64,000 nt of DNA from JANQTF01 sp041741415. GTDB lineage: Bacteria > Bacteroidota > Bacteroidia > J057. Shown here in pieces: positions 61,822 to 64,000 of this stretch. The first letter of the stretch is position 1, and each line of letters starts with the position of its first letter. The notes beneath the pieces are model-generated. The model did not search any database. It was given only the letters and a program-made list of their open reading frames with translations, and was not told the origin of the DNA. Both the position numbers and the translations under genes were made by a program. The DNA lies in NCBI GenBank assembly GCA_041741415.1, contig JBGSKC010000036.1, positions 310,001 through 374,000 on the forward strand, read 5' to 3'.

Positions 61822-63552
61822 TTAAAATGGAAACACCTGAGGCAGTAACCAGATCACCACGATGCTGTAAAGAATGCTAACGCCCAGTCCGATTTTGATA
61901 AAATCGGTGAAACGGTATTTGCCCAAAGTAAAAACCATCATGTTGGTTTGGTAGCCAACGGGCGTCAGGAAAGAGGCACTGGCACCATACGCCACGGCCA
62001 TTACGAAGGGCAGATAACTAAGCCCCATAGCCTGAGAGGTAGCCAGCGCAATGGGAAACATCAGGGCGGCAGCGGCATTGTTGGTAATGAGTTCTGTCAC
62101 AAACAGCGTAGCCAAAAACACCCCGGCCAGCGCCCATTGCGGAGAATCGCTACCAGTGATTGCCAAAATTGCATCGCTGATCACCTTGTCGGCTCCATAA
62201 TTGGTCATCACTTCTGCGAGACCGAGCGAACTGCCAATCATGAGCAGCAGTCCGAGGTTGAGGGAGTTTTTGAGGTGCTTGATGCGCACAAACCCAAGGC
62301 CCAGCATGGCAAACAAGGCCAGGAGCATGGATTGGAACAGAGGAAGCAGGCCAAAGGCGGACACAGCAATGCCCCCCAGGAAAATGGCTACCGCCATCCA
62401 GCTTTGGCTGGGGGGCAGGAGGTCTTCGAGCTCCACCTCGGAGAGGAAAACAAAATTTCGCCGGATGTTCTCGTGCTTTTCAAATTCATTTCCCACCGCC
62501 AGCACCAGGTTGTCGCCGGGCTGCAGCACTAATTCTCCAATTTTACCGGGCAGTTGATTATCTCCGCGGCGAACCGCCACAATAACTGCATCAAACTTGG
62601 TTCTGAACTGCGCCTCCTTCACCTGCTGCCCGATGATGGGGGCATTGTGGCGCACCACGACCTCCTGGAGGTTGGAGCGAAGGATGGCATGGATCCCGCT
62701 GTGCAGCTCCAGCCCATCGTATTTGAGCAGCTCCTGTATCTGGCTGATGTCGCCGGTAAACACCAGCGAGTCTCCTTCATAGACGATTTCCTCCGGGGTA
62801 ACCGGCGAAATAAGGCGGTCGCCCCGCACGATTTCAGCAAGGAAGAGGTAGTCCATCTGGCGCATGCCGTTGGCGGCTACCGATTTGCCTGCCAGGCGGG
62901 AGCCTTGCACCACGTCAGCTTCGAGAAAGAAATCGCCTTGCTGGTTGGCTTCTTCCAGCTCCTGTTTAGGCAGAAACCAGCGGCCTGCAACCACAAGATA
63001 CAAAATGATGAGCGCAGCCAAAGGCAAGCCCACCCATATAAAATCGAACAATCCCAACGAAGGTAGCCCGGCTTCCACCACGAAAGAGTTGACAATCAGG
63101 TTGGTGCTTGTTCCAACCAGGGTCATGACTCCGCCCACAATTGCAGCATAGGAAAGCGGGATGAGGAGTTTGGAAGGGGCAAAATGGCGGTTTTGCTTAA
63201 TGATGCCCATGAAAGCGGCCACAACGGCAGTGTTGTTCAGCATCGACGACAGCAGGGCCGTGATGCTGGTGAGGCGGAACATGGTGGCCGAAAAGGATCC
63301 CTTGCGGATGATGGTGCGGGAAAACAGCGGCAGCAAATGCGTTCTTTCCAGCACTGTGGAAACCTGCAGCAGCAAGATCAGGCCCACGAGGGTTTCGTTC
63401 GAATATTTGGCCAGAAGCTTCTCGGGCTTGATCCAACCGGCAAAGAGGCAGATGGCAGCGGCCAGCACAAAAAGCAGTTCGGGTCTTACCTTGTTGGTGA
63501 TAAGCCCGATAAAAAGCAAGGCAAGGAGGCCCAGGATGAGATATGCTTCCAT
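61822..63552 (-). CDS. SLC13/DASS-family permease with TrkA-C domains
   Basis: A 576-residue protein with about 11 helices in two halves: N-terminal (1-200; LLFVLAAAICLFAGWI, TNLIVNSFVVEAGLPSLG) and C-terminal (about 390-576; GSSLGLAEVMTNYGADKV, TELITNNAAAALMFPIALA, the second SNT-like NNAAA motif, and TPVGYQTNMMVFTLG). Between them lie two RCK/TrkA-C domains (about 205-365; for example AEIVRGDRLISPVTPEEIVYEGD and RTKFDAVIVAVRRGDNQLPG). Members carry sulfate or dicarboxylates with Na+; the substrate is unknown here. The intact gene is followed upstream by a 135-base gap. Confidence 0.92.
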   Translation of the reverse strand: MEAYLILGLLALLFIGLITNKVRPELLFVLAAAICLFAGWIKPEKLLAKYSNETLVGLILLLQVSTVLERTHLLPLFSRTIIRKGSFSATMFRLTSITALLSSMLNNTAVVAAFMGIIKQNRHFAPSKLLIPLSYAAIVGGVMTLVGTSTNLIVNSFVVEAGLPSLGLFDFIWVGLPLAALIILYLVVAGRWFLPKQELEEANQQGDFFLEADVVQGSRLAGKSVAANGMRQMDYLFLAEIVRGDRLISPVTPEEIVYEGDSLVFTGDISQIQELLKYDGLELHSGIHAILRSNLQEVVVRHNAPIIGQQVKEAQFRTKFDAVIVAVRRGDNQLPGKIGELVLQPGDNLVLAVGNEFEKHENIRRNFVFLSEVELEDLLPPSQSWMAVAIFLGGIAVSAFGLLPLFQSMLLALFAMLGLGFVRIKHLKNSLNLGLLLMIGSSLGLAEVMTNYGADKVISDAILAITGSDSPQWALAGVFLATLFVTELITNNAAAALMFPIALATSQAMGLSYLPFVMAVAYGASASFLTPVGYQTNMMVFTLGKYRFTDFIKIGLGVSILYSIVVIWLLPQVFPF

Positions 63553-63687
63553 TCGATAGTGAAGGCAAAGCTAACGAAGGAGGGACAAAAACCAGCCCAA
63601 CCCTGCCGGGCTTTCTGGCAGTTCACGCAAGAATTCGGGCATTTTTATTCAAATCTGGACTAAGTGGGTTTACCAAACCGGGCATGT

Positions 63688-63996
63688 TCAGGCTGCTTTG
63701 CGGGCAATGCCCTTCCACCAGCCCAGCCGCTGGCCTGCGAGATAGACCCAGAAGCCCCACAGGGCGATGAGGGCCGGATAAACGAAAGGACTGCCAAAGT
63801 TGAAATAGATCGCGTCAGCAACTTCAGCATGGTGCATGTGCATCACCCCCCGTGTCATCCCGCAGCCAAAGCATTCAATATCGAAAAACAAGCGGGAGGG
63901 GCATACGATCACCTCGCTTTCGTCGAAAAACGTGGAGGGAAGCAGCCACAGCACAAACGGGAAGACCAGGAGGGCGATCATCCAGGCGAGCTGCAC
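63688..63996 (-). CDS. DUF2752-family membrane protein (start uncertain, near window edge)
   Basis: A 102-residue protein from a GTG at 63996; the frame is open to the window end, so the true start may lie outside. It has two membrane segments (about 4-22, ending WLLPSTFF, and about 72-90) around the family's hallmark ECFGCGMTRGVMHMHHAEVADAIYF (split motif Cys-x-x-Cys-Gly-x-Thr-Arg). The function of DUF2752 is unknown. Confidence 0.7.
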   Translation of the reverse strand: MQLAWMIALLVFPFVLWLLPSTFFDESEVIVCPSRLFFDIECFGCGMTRGVMHMHHAEVADAIYFNFGSPFVYPALIALWGFWVYLAGQRLGWWKGIARKAA

Positions 63997-64000
63997 AGGT

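Noticed and set aside
1..64000. CRISPR arrays, tRNAs, rRNAs, prophage
   Set aside because: No regularly spaced direct repeats, no tRNA-like cloverleaf with a GGTTCGA-type arm outside coding sequence, and no phage structural genes were noticed; a tRNAscan-SE run would be decisive for tRNAs.

Overview
The window looks like chromosomal DNA of a member of the Bacteroidota, most likely a GC-richer lineage such as the Saprospiria/Lewinellaceae (the lineage is an inference). The signs are two proteins with type IX secretion (T9SS) C-terminal signals, a SprB-repeat protein, a GldB-like lipoprotein ending in the family's SRYKP tail, a DUF3098 gene beside ftsX, the order rplM-rpsI-rpsB, a GT3-type glycogen synthase next to malQ/GT4/GH57, and promoters of the Bacteroidota form TTTG-N19-21-TAnnTTTG. 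I saw no phage, insertion sequence, CRISPR array, tRNA or rRNA.

Layout. 1-3.1 kb: the end of an outer-membrane protein gene, a repeat-rich spacer, then an ECF sigma / small membrane protein / Spy-CpxP-like sensor / His-Gly-tailed periplasmic protein module that resembles cnrYXH-type metal sensing. 3.1-9.4 kb: ahcY, a bifunctional hisB, gldB-like, an outer-membrane barrel and an NtrC-type regulator. 9.4-14 kb (mostly minus strand): fabG-like, dinB-like, folA, DUF3098, ftsX, a barrel protein and a rhomboid protease. 14-20 kb: a fused double ABC ATPase, a ThuA-domain secreted protein and a 1009-residue SprB-repeat T9SS protein. 20-22.8 kb: a promoter, a SAM-I riboswitch and a TetR/NemR-like palindrome in front of metY, then osmC. 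22.8-24.6 kb: rplM-rpsI-rpsB ending in a strong terminator. 25-29 kb: a T9SS type B surface protein, ribE and a Rieske lipoprotein. 29.5-39 kb: a Fic protein with an unexplained C-terminal domain, DUF4412, GNAT, double FKBP, an NDP-sugar nucleotidyltransferase, a lytic transglycosylase, an Rpn-like nuclease and an exported amidase. 39.1-46.9 kb: a two-component system with a complete tripartite CzcCBA-like metal efflux pump. 47-55 kb: an alpha-glucan cluster (malQ divergent from GT3 glycogen synthase, GT4, a GH57-like protein that seems to lack its nucleophile, and a BadF/NAGK-type kinase). 55-64 kb: two membrane J-domain paralogues, PBP1A, an NSS symporter, a phosphodiesterase, an SLC13/TrkA-C permease and a DUF2752 protein cut by or close to the window edge.

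How the genes work together. The clearest functional units are metal homeostasis (the sigma-sensor module and the RND pump with its two-component system), sulfur/methionine metabolism (ahcY; riboswitch-controlled metY), and storage glucan turnover (47-55 kb). The most unusual observations are the three-layer control region of metY, the predicted inactive GH57 inside the glycogen operon, the paired membrane J-proteins, the C-terminal half of the Fic protein, and the separation of rpsB from tsf.
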